NCBI GenBank assembly: GCA_911728455.2
Contig: OU452219.1
Location: forward strand, 18,817,397-18,881,396
Reading direction: 5' to 3'
Source of the DNA: Marthasterias glacialis
Taxonomy: Eukaryota; Echinodermata; Asteroidea; Forcipulatida; Asteriidae
Length of the DNA: 64,000 nt
The position numbers and the translations under genes are program-made. Under the pieces are notes generated by a model. That model was not told where the DNA came from. It worked only from the letters and a program-made list of their open reading frames with translations, and did not search any database. Positions 53,575 through 64,000 of this stretch are shown here, in pieces. The stretch's first letter is position 1, and every line of letters begins with the position of its first letter.

Positions 53575-53900
53575 AATGAGGCCAGGTTATTCCGATCAAT
53601 AAGGCTTGAACTTTTTTGAAAAAGGAAGGTGCATGTACGTCATATTTCTTATTTGGAAGAGTCAAAGTTATTCAAGTACATAATAACCTTTGAAAAATTT
53701 CATCAAGTTATGCTTTCCTGTTCAAGTGAAAAAGAAATAGTTTATGTTTTGTCTGGATTTTGTGCAAGTTCATGCATCTATTTTAATTCTGGCGGCGGTG
53801 AAATAAGCAGTGGTGATTTGTGGGGTCTTCGCATGCTATTTCTTTGACGGTATTTTCTGTTGGAAATATTTCTCTGGAGGATTGGTACTGGAATGAACTT
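53575..53900 (+). repeat. Duplicated segment, copy 2 (partner 52170-52540)
   Basis: The same landmark order as copy 1 occurs about 1.39 kb further on. It could be a local duplication that preceded or accompanied insertion of the intervening element, or two insertions of one repeat family. Confidence 0.6.
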
Positions 53901-53996
53901 TATATTCCGAGAGCTTCGTTGTTGGAACTAATCAAATTTGGGGTTGCTAATTACCAATGCTGTATTTTGTCTTAGAAGTGAAGGTAAGTTAGGCCG

Positions 53997-54066
53997 GGGA
54001 TCTATTTCATAAAGCTGTTTACACTAACAGGTAAGCAAATTTGTACGCTTACTGTAGGAGAAAAAC
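53997..54066. mobile_element. Fragment of MITE family A (one terminus)
   Basis: tctatttcataaagctgttt followed by aggtaagcaaatttgtacgc resembles the left part of family A elements. The right end is absent. Confidence 0.4.
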
Positions 54067-55364
54067 ATGTGTTACAAGCAAAAGTGTCTTCAGAAATGAT
54101 TGAGAAGATTTGACCGCCAGTGTGCGCGTGTTCACAATGGAATTGCATTGTTGTGTCACTCATTGGCTGACAGAAGCCACCGGAAAGTTAGTGTGCCTTT
54201 GGCTTTGCTTACGGTTAGTAGTGTTTTTTAAAATAGAAATTTTGCTAATGGCTGCTTCGTTAGAAGAAAACATCTGCTTGAAGGTTTATGAAAGTAGACT
54301 CTGGATTAGTACATGTACATGCCATTGCCTCTGTTGCCCTGTTTGCCTTACAAAGCCTATGTAAATTTTAGGTAATTGCTAGATTTCCAAACAAAAGTGG
54401 CCCCTTTTTTCAAATTGATAGACACCTTGCAGGCCTTGTGCTTAAGTTTTTTGTAAAGTAGCCCAAGGGGCTAGTAAACTGTACATTCTACTTGCCCACA
54501 GGAAGTTTTCGTTGCCCAAATTTTAAACATGTATTGTCATAAATGTATCTTCCTGAAACTAACGGTAGCGATCACAACCAGTTTAACGGTCAAGTGAAGT
54601 TACATTCACAAACGCAAAAATAAATAAATAAAAAAATTTAAAAAAAAACGTTTCTAAAATTTATTATTCACATCTGAAAAGGAAGAAGTATGAGCATTTT
54701 ATAAACGAGTAAGTTGCACAGTTTTTAGTAGCCCACAGGGCAAGTTTAGAAGTGGTGTTTACTAGCCCATAAAAGTTTTTACAATGTACGCCGGGCTAGT
54801 GTTAAGCGTGAGCCCTGCCTTGGCACTTAAAGATTGAAACTCAAAGCTTGCATTGTAGGTACCAGCTTTCCACCAAATTTTAGCTCCCAACAAACTGCAC
54901 AACTTTGCACACGTATTCAATTCAGATCAAAGTTTAAATCAATAGCGTGTGTTTGCTGTGGTGTAACTCAGCTGTGTTCAGGTAACAGGTAGTGCATGGA
55001 GCTCACACACCTTCCCAATCAATTTCCACTTAGGCTCTGCACTACCATCATGTCTGTCTGAATTTCGACCCAAATCCCCCACTTATCAAATATTTTAGAA
55101 TATAATTTGTTCCAAAAGTTAACCCACTTGAATAACAGCAATTGTACCAAGACGTCGAAAGTAGCAGTCGAGATACTATTTATGTGTAACTCCTGCCAAA
55201 CTTAATTTATACTAGTCACACATTATGTACAACTGTACATATGCACCAGCAGTATCTTCTTCAGCCTGTGAAATTTTGATATTGTGATATTTGCACTGCC
55301 ATGAAGTTAGCGCCATTGAGGTACATGTAGATACTCCGCAGGCTCAGTGAAGTTATCCGAGAAG

Positions 55365-55640
55365 TTTCCTCGATCCACTAAGCCAAAGTAATAGTAGTCC
55401 CGGCCGATTTCCTACCTCCCGAGGTAGTGCTTAATAAGCAGAACAGTTCTTTTCAGAACTAAGTTGTCTCCCCGAATCTCCGAAATCTACTCCGCGTTAG
55501 TAGAATAATAACAGGACAAGTTCTCACAAGAACAATCTACTCTATATAGCAAAGTAGATATAATCACATGGTGTTACCGCAAACCGAGTATGCATCGATA
55601 CCTCACCATGCAATGCCTCAAAACCCATACTTGTAGATAT
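55365..55640 (-). repeat. Dispersed repeat family R, copy 2
   Basis: The reverse complement shows ggcattgcatggtgaggtat, gcggtaacaccatgtgatta, ttgttcttgtgagaacttgt, cctgttattatt and agttctgaaaagaactgt, all in the order seen at 22280-22535. Confidence 0.7.
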
Positions 55641-56512
55641 TCTGTAATTATAAGTTTTTTTCACTGGGATTTTTCTCACGACAGAAGCAATTAGCTCAAT
55701 GGAAGAGCTATTGGTTTAACTGCTAAGGTAAGCACCATGAGCGGTGATGTTCATATCGTCAGTTGTGCCATGAAGTGACGTACGGTGCTCCACAGCCAAA
55801 AAACAGTGTATGGAGAAAATCGCAGTTGAAGTTGAAGTCAAATTATTTTTCAAACTGTTGTTTCGGAGACTGCTTAATCTTTTGGGCAGTTTAAATGAAT
55901 GAATTGTTTGTTTTTTCTCTATCTGTAGAATGATTCCTTTACAGAATAGACTTCATTGGTCTTTCGCGCCACTCTCCTAGAGTTGACTAAACTGTCAGTT
56001 TTGCTTTAACCGTTCAAGTTCCGTAGCCCATGGTGATCTTGGTGTTCATGGGTTCTTATACAGCCGCCTTTAGAAATGGATGCCTCTCAGTAAGAATTCC
56101 TGAGTTAAGACTCAAAGAGAAACAAAATCTACTGTAAAAATGTCTATAAAAATCTGTATTGATACATAGATATGTGTATCTACACTATACCTTTAAGTTG
56201 TATTTTACCGTTTTTTTTTTTCATCAACATACATGTAATCATGGTCTTGCTGTGATTGGGGATTTCATCTTGCCTCTCATCACAGTTAGGTTTTCTAGTG
56301 TTCTGAAATTTAGTTTTTGGCTAATGGACTTCTGTTAAAGGAGAGCACTGTGAACTACCTGTACATGTATATAAATACATGTAACTCAGCAGCCAATGTT
56401 TGGACTCAAGGATAATATTATTACCAAAGGAAGTTGTATTCCGCATGCTGAGAGAGTGGATGGATTGGGGGGTACAGTACCAAGCTCATCAAACCATAAT
56501 AGCATCTGACGT

Positions 56513-56620
56513 CATGAGTCCCATAGAGATATGTACAAAAGTGCCCTCACTGAGGTCAAAACGGTCGTAAGTTTACTGTAGGAAAACGGTTGTGCATGAT
56601 ACCCTCTATAAGTGTTTAGG
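56513..56620 (+). repeat. Dispersed repeat, copy 2 (partner 16974-17080)
   Basis: See the landmarks under the partner copy: catctgacgtcatgagtccc, tgaggtcaaaacggtcgtaa and tgtgcatgataccctctat. It lies about 180 bases upstream of the first K2P coding exon. Confidence 0.7.
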
Positions 56621-56742
56621 ATGGTTGGGTTTAAGCTGTAAGGTAAGCCACAAACTTTTGCCAATATTACCCAATAATGGATGAACAACATGCACGGGGA
56701 GCTTGATTGTATTTACTTTTCACACTTAAACTACAGGTTTAA

Positions 56743-56745
56743 ATG
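56743..56745 (+). promoter_or_regulatory. Out-of-frame upstream ATG before the K2P start
   Basis: This ATG opens a short frame that overlaps the K2P start codon out of frame and runs into the first coding exon. If the transcript includes it, it could lower initiation at 56799. A splice acceptor-like ctacag ends at 56736 just before it. Confidence 0.3.
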
Positions 56746-56798
56746 CACTTCCCTGAGTTTGGAGGGAGACATAGCAGCAACATGATGTGCCATCAATC

Positions 56799-59619
56799 AT
56801 GGGTGCTGGTCGTAGAGTCATCATTCTGTTCGTCCTCACTTTCCTGTACCTCTTCCTGGGAGCATTGATCTTCTCGGCCATCGAGTCGGCGCACGAAACC
56901 AAAATCAAGTTGGATCTTTACAACCATCTCGCCAAGTTCGTGGAACGCAATCCTTGCATAAATGTATCCGAGTTTAACGCTGTCCTGGAAGAGGTTTGGT
57001 ATGCGGCTTCAATCGGCGTGGATCTGACCGCAAAGGAGGATAACAACTCCGCCCCAACAACTCGCTGGGATCTGGCCAATGCATTCTTCTTTTCAACCAC
57101 AATTATAACAACTATTGGTAAGTAATGTTTAAAGCCTTGCATGGCATGGATAGTTATTGGAAAGAAACTATAATTAGGGGAGGGTTTGTCCGGCCTTTTT
57201 TGTTCAATTTGTGTTAAGAATCATTAGGGTTGGCCACTTTGAAAGTGACTTCTTGTCACTATTGGCTTTCCCTGCCAGGGATCTTGGTCTCATGTGTTCT
57301 TTGTTTATTGTTTTGCTGCAACCCTCCCCTTTCAGAGGCTGTTCCTATCTGCTCGCCCAACTGGGATGCTCTGTACTCTCTTATATTTATTGTTTCTAAT
57401 TTTAATTTGACATGTTTATTTTGAATCTATTTTGTATTATATTGTATACTTTATGTGCAATTTTTTAATGTTTCATGTTGCTGGCAAATAAAATGAAATG
57501 AAATGGAACTAGTAAACTTGCAAGTACAAACAATAAATAATTCTCTTTTTGGAGGTGTGTTGGCTCTGAGACCACAACGCCTTTTTTCAGAGCCAATACT
57601 CCTCCCCAAACGAGATTCATACATGGTCGTACTCGCAAGTTTACTAGTTATACATGTAGTTGCTTCCTATAACCATTGGTAAATGTTGAAGTTGCTTGAC
57701 ATACTGTAATAGCATGTCGTGGCTGAACGGTTTATTTCTGTGACATTTACCTTGATTCGTGTGATTTATAAAGAATTTAACAGTAGCATCAGTTTAGCCA
57801 AGTTAACATTACGAATACTGTACATTCTTTAAAAAGGAATAGGCCTACATATGTATGTATTAAAAAGTGTAAAAAAAAAAAAAAAAGCAACCTTCGTGTG
57901 TATCCAACATGTTTACCACATTGCACCCAAAACTGTCAGTCATCATCATCAGTCAAAGCTAGCAAGCAGTGTGTCCAGTTTCAAATCACTGTTAAAAACT
58001 CATCTTTTTAAGTTGGCCTTTAATTAACTGATTTTGCTTTTATTTAGTGTGTATTTTAATGTGCCATGAAATGTCATGATGAGCTCATGGATGTTGTTTT
58101 TCGTTGTGGCCGTTCTTTTCTGTGGTTTTAACTTTCTTAAATTCTTAGGTCTTTTAACGTCTTTGTGTTGGACATTTGTCCATCCATATTTTTTTTTTCC
58201 AGTATTTTTATGAATTCTTCTCTAGAGTATTTTTAAAAGTATTTTCTTGTGCTTGTATTTTTACTGTTAAGCGTATTTGAACAAACTTGTTTAGAATTTG
58301 TGCTATATAAATGAATAAATTGTTTTTATTATAAACCTTATCTTTCACGCCAATTTATTTCAGGGTATGGGCATCTATCTCCAGCCACTCCCTCTGGCCA
58401 GAATTTCTGCATCGTGTATGCCTACCTGGGCATTCCCCTCATTGCTGTTCTACTCTCAGAGATCAGCTCTAAGTGGAAGCAGCACCTGACCGATGTTGGG
58501 AGCCGTATTAACACCCACCTCCTAAACGTAATCCAGCAAGACCGCATCCGTAAAGCGGCAATCATCACGATTCTTGTCATACCTGCTTATGTCTTAGTCA
58601 TCATCTTACCGGCCACAGTTTTCTCACATTTGGAGGGATGGGATTTCAGCACGTCACATTATTACTGTTTTATTTCTTTAAGCACCATTGGATTTGGTGA
58701 CTATGTCGCGACACAAATAAACTCTGAGAGTAAGGTCCTGGTATGGATCTACAAAATTGGGACGTCCATGTACTTGATCGTCGGGCTCGGGATCATGGCC
58801 ATCGTGTTCCAGGGGCTGCAGACGAAACGCAAACGCTACAGTGTCAGCAAAACTTTTGTGAAGATGTTGAGAAGGCGGCGGAAGCCTTGGCTACAGATGA
58901 TGGAGGAGCAAGCTGAGATGCTTCATAACCGAGGCGGGGATCCCCTGGAGACGGTGGTTGTCTCGTCAGCAGTAGCAGCAGCTGCAGTTGCCACAGGGCT
59001 GCAGAGGGAGACGGACCAAGGGATGGCAAAGGTTCCACTTGATGCCCTGGAGTCAGATTCCTGTGGTTCCTTAGCGGATGACGACAGTGATGGTAATGAC
59101 AGTGATGGTGTTGATCATGAAGAGTCTCTCATCGACCAGTGGCAAGATGACAGCAATGCAACAGCCTCTAGGAATATGGACACTTCACCATCGGGTGACT
59201 TCTTAGACCCCGACGATGAAGAAGAAGTTCCATTTATATTCCAAAGTGTCATCGCTCGACACAACGCATCCCTCACCCCAGATTCTGATGGGGCAGTCGA
59301 ATTGAGGCCGCAAGCTCGCCGCAACACGCAGAGTACCAGACACTCGAGGAGCTTGAGTCTCCCACTCACCCGGCGAGGACAGGATCGTCATCCGAGATCA
59401 AGCCTCAACACTGAGGATGCAAAACCTGATATGAATTCTCTCAAATGTGATTCACCTTTACAGAGGGATGGCTTCGGCGACTCGAAGAGAGAGAATTCCC
59501 CCAAGAGCACACCCCCTAAGAATCGACTAATCAGTGCCTCCAGCAGTTTTACCGCAGAAGATTCAGGTATACATGCCGTCTCCTCGCAAAGTACAATTGA
59601 CATGGAGAGTACTGTGTGA
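56799..59619 (+). CDS. TREK/TRAAK-like two-pore-domain potassium channel (2 coding exons, 524 aa)
   Basis: Exons 56799-57117 and 58364-59619 join inside the first selectivity filter (ATT G|GG TAT GGG). TM1 is residues ~6-27 (ILFVLTFLYLFLGALIFSAIE). The extracellular cap includes FVERNPCINVSEF. Pore 1 is TTIGYGH (104-110). TM2 follows with YAYLGIPL, then TM3 (~171-193), pore 2 STIGFGDYVA (213-222) and TM4 (~230-255). The tail of about 270 residues has a basic RRRRK cluster, an acidic DDDSDGNDSDG stretch and a Ser/Arg-rich end. The cap sequence, WDLANAFFFS and GFGDYVA resemble the TREK/TRAAK group (KCNK2/4/10). It is a leak potassium channel of the plasma membrane. The start at 56799 follows an in-frame stop at 56772-56774. 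A longer N-terminus from an upstream exon spliced at 56775 is possible. Confidence 0.92.
57507..57649. mobile_element. Hairpin element family H, complete copy (~143 bp)
   Basis: Left aactagtaaacttgcaagta and right tactcgcaagtttactagtt are inverted ends. The centre is also inverted (ggaggtgtgttggctctga / tcagagccaatactcctcc). A left half of a second copy is at 20908-20985. Confidence 0.8.
57960..58325 (+). pseudogene. LINE 3' end remnant
   Basis: A short frame resembling the FKSLLKTHLFKLAF end of CR1/L2-like reverse transcriptases is followed by about 300 bases of 3' UTR-like sequence and a tail gtgctatataaatgaataaa. Confidence 0.5.
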
Positions 59620-60436
59620 AGACATTAGCCATCTTAGAGTGGACATTAGGGGCCACAATCTATGGTCTGAAATGTTGCGGCTGTAGTGCGTCTGCCAGGG
59701 TCCATAGCTTAGTGCAGACACTGTGATTACTGCAAATGGGTTACTAATCCCCAAGGCTCTATATATCAGGACCTCGGACTGATTGGGTCAGTAACTCTGG
59801 CTGATAGTATCAGAACTCTTTACAACTCCTTACTTTAACAAAGGTGTGGTGAAGAATGTTACAAAGAGTAGAAAAAACAAATGTTTCTTGTGAGTGCCAG
59901 TCTGATGAGTTCCACATGGTACTTTTCTTTGAGTACTTGTATTTTAAATACCGTACTTTTTTGAACAGTGATGGTGAGAAGCAGTCAAACTTGAGTTATC
60001 CATTCAAAGTATCTTATCGAGGAGTATGGATGGACGGAGGAGTATGAGCGATGAGAGTAGGAATGAGAGTTTGAAGTGTGGAGAAAAACTGCCCAAAATT
60101 GAGAATGACATTTACAACCTACATGTAGAGTTGTAGATGAGTGCATTATGAAGGATGACTTTTGTGGATTAGTATTGTTGGAGGGCGAGCACACATCAAA
60201 GTACATGGGGACTATTTCAGGCGCTGCTGACCCGTTGAATTCTGTGGTTACAACAGTAAAAATGTGTAATTGTATAGGCCGTAAGCGCAGAATTTCCCGG
60301 TCAAGCAACACCTTAAACTCGTACAGCATGTGTTTGACAGTTATTTCTCCTGCTGGAGGCGATCATAGCATACTGATTAAAACGTTGAGCTGTTAAACAT
60401 CCTGGGTTTTTTTTCCCAAGAATAACCACGGCTCAT

Positions 60437-60520
60437 GAGGAGAGATAATCACACGATGTTACTGCAAACCTTAAATGTAGTCTTGTGACTTTTTTCCCAC
60501 CATGCAAAGTTCCCAAACCT
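60437..60520 (-). repeat. Fragment of dispersed repeat family R
   Basis: ataatcacacgatgttactg + caaacc and caccatgcaaagttcccaaa parallel the family R segment at 55558-55632 (ataatcacatggtgttaccg; caccatgcaatgcctcaaaa). Confidence 0.5.
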
Positions 60521-60685
60521 ATTATACTGATACAGCTGTCTCTGTGCAGAGATAAGAGCTACGCAACATTAAGAAAGTCTGTATTTTACCAATTTTTACA
60601 ACTACATGCAGTACGCAAAATTGCAAGTGCAAACAAACTTAGAAAAGAAGCTTTAAAATTACTTGACATCTCATCAACTATCTTT

Positions 60686-60703
60686 AATAAATTTTAAAAT
60701 AAA
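60686..60703 (+). terminator. Candidate poly(A) signals of the K2P gene
   Basis: AATAAA occurs at 60686-60691 and at 60698-60703, about 1.07 kb beyond the stop codon at 59619. They are in AT-rich sequence where such hexamers can arise by chance. Confidence 0.35.
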
Positions 60704-61489
60704 CTCATGAAAATAAAATTTAAAAATGTCATTTTTTGAAAAATGTAATTTATTAACATGTACATGTACAAGACTTTCCCTCTTTCGCAAATTTTCTTAT
60801 TGCGTGTAAATTTGTACAAAGGTGAAATTGTACAAAAAGCAAAAAACTCTCCAAAAGAGTTCAAAGCAAAATTTTAGCTGCATCTGAATTTTTTTGTATT
60901 AATTTAAATTGCCACGATCACACACAGTTTATTTTCATAACAATTGCTGATAAATATATGCACTCACCTAAATGCAAGCAAGTTTGTAATTTTGTATTAA
61001 AGCAATTTTTTAAATAAATATTTTTGTAAATCTATTTTGTATTTTGGCATTTGAAAATGCAGTCAGACATTCCTTTCATTTTGGTCGATAAATTACTTTT
61101 TAAATTTGTAATATGTTCGTACTGATGTTATTTGCAGTCAATGAAAAAGCAGTATTAAGATGTGTGTTTTTTTTTCACAAGACTTTTAATATCGTCATTC
61201 AAAATTAAACAGCACCTTGAGCTTGTTAAGTAACAGTTTAGGCTACTTTGTCTTTCACTGTGCAAATGAAAATGGATGAATTATGATTATGCTGGAAACA
61301 AAGATGGGCTCAGCATTTTGTTTAGTTGACAAAGGGTACTGCTATTAGAAAAACCGGAAGCCTGTAGCACCAAGCCTTGAAATGAAAGGCCTAAAATCTT
61401 ATATGAGATGCAAACAAAATAGTTATTTACGATCATTAATATTATTATTATTTACTACAGCAGTATTTTGCTGCAAGTTTGTTTTGAAA

Positions 61490-61552
61490 AAGCTGGGGCT
61501 TGGGCTGGGGCTGGGGCTGGGGCTGGGGTTGGGGCTGGGGCTGGGGCATGGG
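61490..61552 (+). repeat. GGGGCT microsatellite with G-quadruplex potential
   Basis: About nine GGGGCT/GGGCTT/GGGGTT units give many closely spaced runs of three or four Gs on the plus strand, as needed for a G-quadruplex. It lies about 1.9 kb downstream of the K2P stop codon. Confidence 0.9.
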
Positions 61553-62886
61553 CTTAGGCACGGACTCTGCCAGGAATTTTGAAAGCGTACACTTTCGGTA
61601 TGGTGCTGAATAAAGGTTGAAGGTTTCCGTTCAGCCAGAGCGAAAGCCTAAGCTTTGGTTTAAAAAACAATGGCCATAATTTGATGTGACTCATAAAAAC
61701 TGGTCAGTGAAAACTGCATAGATGCACCAATCTTTAAGCTGAACACTGTCCAGATTATTTTAAAAATTGTGTTAGATGGAGAAAACAAAATTATGCAATG
61801 TTTTTATATCTTTCAGTAATGCTCTGCAATATGATTTGCAGGTTGTGTTTTTGTTTGTGGAGCAGGGAGAACATTTTTGCAGTGCTGTTAATGAATAGGA
61901 TGAAATACAAAGTGGTATTTGGTACCTGTATTTACATTATAGCACAAACCTGAGTAATTTTACATTGGAACTCAGTATTTTAAAAGTAAGATATTAATGC
62001 GTATTGTTACAACAGTGGCGGTTTGGGAGGGAAGGGAGGGGGGGGTGGAGATCGGGTAAAATTGTAGAGTCTGGCACCGCCGCTGGCAACAAATGTGACA
62101 AGTATGAGTCCAGCAAGGTCATAACATACATGTTGTGACAAGATACATGCAAGAGTCAGACATGCACACATGGTTTTTTCTTAGCGCTCTAAAGGTCATG
62201 TCTTTCTGTAAAATTCACAGATAAACCGGTATGCCTAAAACCAACGGTTTGGTTTACGCGCCTACATGCGTGTTCCGACACCCGTATGTTCCGACACCCC
62301 TGCTGTATTTTCCTATCCTTAACCCTAACTTTAGCATGTAGATCACGATCCATTAACCCCGCCTACCTTAGCAACTGCCTAGTAACAGCACATGGCGTGA
62401 CTTTCATGCCACGATCGCAGCGCGGCGGTGGTTCCGTGGCGGCAACACACGTAACGGATACACACACGTATACATGGTTTTCGTGAATGGTATGGATATA
62501 GTTTTGTGTCCTTTTGAGCAGTGCCTCGAGTCCAAAGAACAATGCAGACAACAACACTGTTAAACCACTTTTACACGACTGTACAGGGACCACTACTATG
62601 GGATTTGCACCACCGAAATACGATAAATAAAAACAAAACCAAACAAAAGTTTAAAGTTCAGTTGTGTGTGCTGTTGTATGCCAGAACAATGGCAGCGGTT
62701 TGTTTATGGGATTTTTAACATGTCGGACTTTTGTCGGACTTTCAGTGGCGTTGTCGAGGCTGTGATTGGTCAATACGTTAGTAGGCGGGGGTTTAATGGA
62801 TCGGTCCATTGGAACAAAGGGGTGTCGGAAAATGTCAGAGCAGGTACCAGCGGTTTGAGCTATAGTGCCTGTTGCCGTAGACACCA

Positions 62887-63080
62887 GGGCCCCAATTCCA
62901 TAGACCTGCCTGAGCAGAAAATATTTTTAAAAACAATTCTACTAAGCAACAATAAGCAGGATACCAGTCACAGTTTGTACATGTGACATGGTATGTTGGC
63001 TGGTAACCTTATTCTGGTAAGCATAATTTTGTTGTGCTTGGCTACTTTTTGTGCTTAAGCAGCTCAATGAAATTGAGCCC
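62887..63080. mobile_element. 194-bp MITE family A, copy 2 (opposite orientation)
   Basis: It begins gggccccaattccatagacc and ends ctcaatgaaattgagccc. The internal sequence is the reverse complement of 1905-2098, for example accagaataaggg versus ccttattctggt and gcataattttgtt. The 155-codon minus-strand frame that crosses it is an artefact. Confidence 0.8.
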
Positions 63081-63357
63081 AGTTGTATCTTGTCAAGAGT
63101 ACACGATTGACCTTGCCAAAATGCAAGATGACCTTGTTGAACTGATGCTGTATGTATTGTTTTCTGTAAATGAAACCTTTTTAAAAAATGAATATTTGTA
63201 AAACAAATTATATTAATAATCAAGTTCCTACGCTGCCAAAAATAATGTGATTTAAATGTAAAATAATGACGTGCTGAACCAATACTTATTGCCAATGATA
63301 TACTTGTGGTCAGTAATTTTACGAACATGTACAACTTTGGATAAAAACTGAACCTTA

Positions 63358-63505
63358 AGCCCGGTTCATACTTCACGTGAATGCGAAGACGAAGCGGATT
63401 TGACGTCACAATTTCGCAACGAACAATTCAAGTTGAAATGTGTTGAACTTTTTTGAGAAATTCGCTGTGAATGTAGGAGAGTGACGTCAAATTCGACTTC
63501 TGTGG
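63358..63505. repeat. Palindromic repeat with internal mirrored tgacgtca-type motifs
   Basis: gcggatttgacgtcacaatttcgc and gtgacgtcaaattcg mirror each other, and a ccggttcatacttc start resembles DNA-element ends (compare ctagttcatactc at 36045). The outer limits are uncertain. Confidence 0.4.
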
Positions 63506-63846
63506 ACCAGTTTTTTTATGCTTTCCATTTGATTGAAAAAAAAGATGCAACAAATCGTTTGCATGGTTAGGAAAAACCTAACTGCAATGCATGTAAAGTT
63601 TTAAAGGAAAAAGTAAGGTGAGGTCACCTTTTTTGTACTTATAGATGTACATGCGTATGCTCTTTATGACAGTGGAAACAATTTATAAGGCTCTATCCTC
63701 TTGTTATAATGGTGTAAAATGTCATATTATGCGAGGCTGGAGACTTTTAGTTTTGTTTCCACTTTCATAAAGGGCTCTATCTATTGGAAAATGAGTGCAT
63801 CATTTGCTTATGAAATGACATAATTGTAAAAAATGACTTGGTTGAC

Positions 63847-63911
63847 CCATGGAAGAAGAATTTCACGGTTGACCATGGCCCCACCGCACAGAAACTGCTC
63901 AACAAAGTTAT
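63847..63911 (-). pseudogene. Possible trypsin-like serine protease exon or relic
   Basis: After an AG acceptor at 63913-63912 (minus strand) one frame reads NFVEQFLCGGAMVNREILL, like the segment FCGG..(I/V)N...VL just before the catalytic histidine of trypsin-fold proteases. The expected TAAHC continuation is missing here: the frame reads PWVNQ, or stops at a weak donor at 63846. No following exon was found to the left. It may be decayed, or the match may be chance. Confidence 0.25.
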
Positions 63912-64000
63912 CTGCAAGGGAAACAAACACTGGGAACAATTAACTTACAAACAATATGTGCCACTTCTCATTTGTGGTTTTTACCCATACACCGATGTGG

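Larger units (their letters stand above)
43016..56798. other. 13.8-kb intergenic region between divergent SPATA7-like and K2P genes
   Basis: No exon could be supported. It contains repeat copies at 47141-47243, 48945-49187 (SINE), 49437-49735, 50690-51020 (LINE tail), 51958-52088 (TTGA microsatellite), 52170-53900 (duplication flanking a 760-bp element), 55365-55640 and 56513-56620. Promoters of both neighbours and any 5' exons of the channel should lie here. Confidence 0.55.
57118..58363 (+). other. K2P intron, filled with retroelement remnants
   Basis: It contains an RTE-like 3' tail at 57190-57500 (ending aataaaatgaaatgaaatg), the hairpin element 57507-57649 and a LINE 3' end at 57960-58325 (a frame with FKSLLKTHLFKLAFN, then a ctatataaatgaata tail). 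No additional exon was seen. Confidence 0.65.
59620..63846. other. K2P 3' region and downstream spacer
   Basis: It probably begins with the K2P 3' UTR, whose possible poly(A) signals are at 60686 and 60698. Further on are a family R fragment at 60437-60520, a GGGGCT microsatellite at 61490-61552, MITE family A copy 2 at 62887-63080 and a palindromic repeat at 63358-63505. No coding exon was recognised. Confidence 0.55.

Noticed and set aside
62942..63409. 155-codon minus-strand frame
   Set aside because: It crosses a MITE family A copy and unrelated sequence, with no recognisable domain.

Overview
The window is nuclear DNA from an intron-rich animal. Protein-coding genes are spread thinly through AT-rich sequence crowded with tRNA-derived SINEs, short palindromic DNA elements (MITE-like), LINE 3' remnants and microsatellites. 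Exon structure and protein similarity, recalled and not searched, point to an invertebrate deuterostome. I favour an echinoderm such as a sea star, from the protein similarities and the abundance of small foldback elements; this is inference and the species cannot be named.

Layout. (1) 568-4217, plus strand: the last five exons of an AREL1-like HECT ubiquitin ligase. (2) 11061-12929, minus: an intronless, complete GH13 maltase-like alpha-glucosidase with a signal peptide and a hydrophobic C-terminal tail. (3) 15645-32042, minus: an 11-exon SLC3A1/rBAT-like amino-acid-transporter heavy chain of 687 aa whose GH13 fold has lost all three catalytic acids. (4) 37163-43015, minus: a 10-exon SPATA7-like ciliary gene of 437 aa. 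(5) 56799-59619, plus: a two-exon TREK/TRAAK-like two-pore-domain potassium channel of 524 aa. A possible serine-protease-like exon lies at the right edge (weak). All exon joins were checked by hand for GT/AG ends and reading phase.

Context. SPATA7 and the K2P channel lie head to head, as I recall SPATA7 and KCNK10 doing on human chromosome 14, where AREL1 also lies. This suggests a retained ancestral deuterostome linkage. The maltase and the rBAT-like gene are tandem members of the same fold family, one apparently an active enzyme and the other a transporter-chaperone pseudoenzyme.

Non-coding structure. Notable items are a 1-kb minisatellite of 29/36-bp units and a 245-bp (GTTT)n array, both in rBAT-like introns. 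There is a 239-bp TIR element flanked by TA that carries a perfect oestrogen-response-element-like palindrome, and two 194-bp MITE copies in opposite orientation. A roughly 760-bp TIR element and several further dispersed repeat pairs complete the picture.
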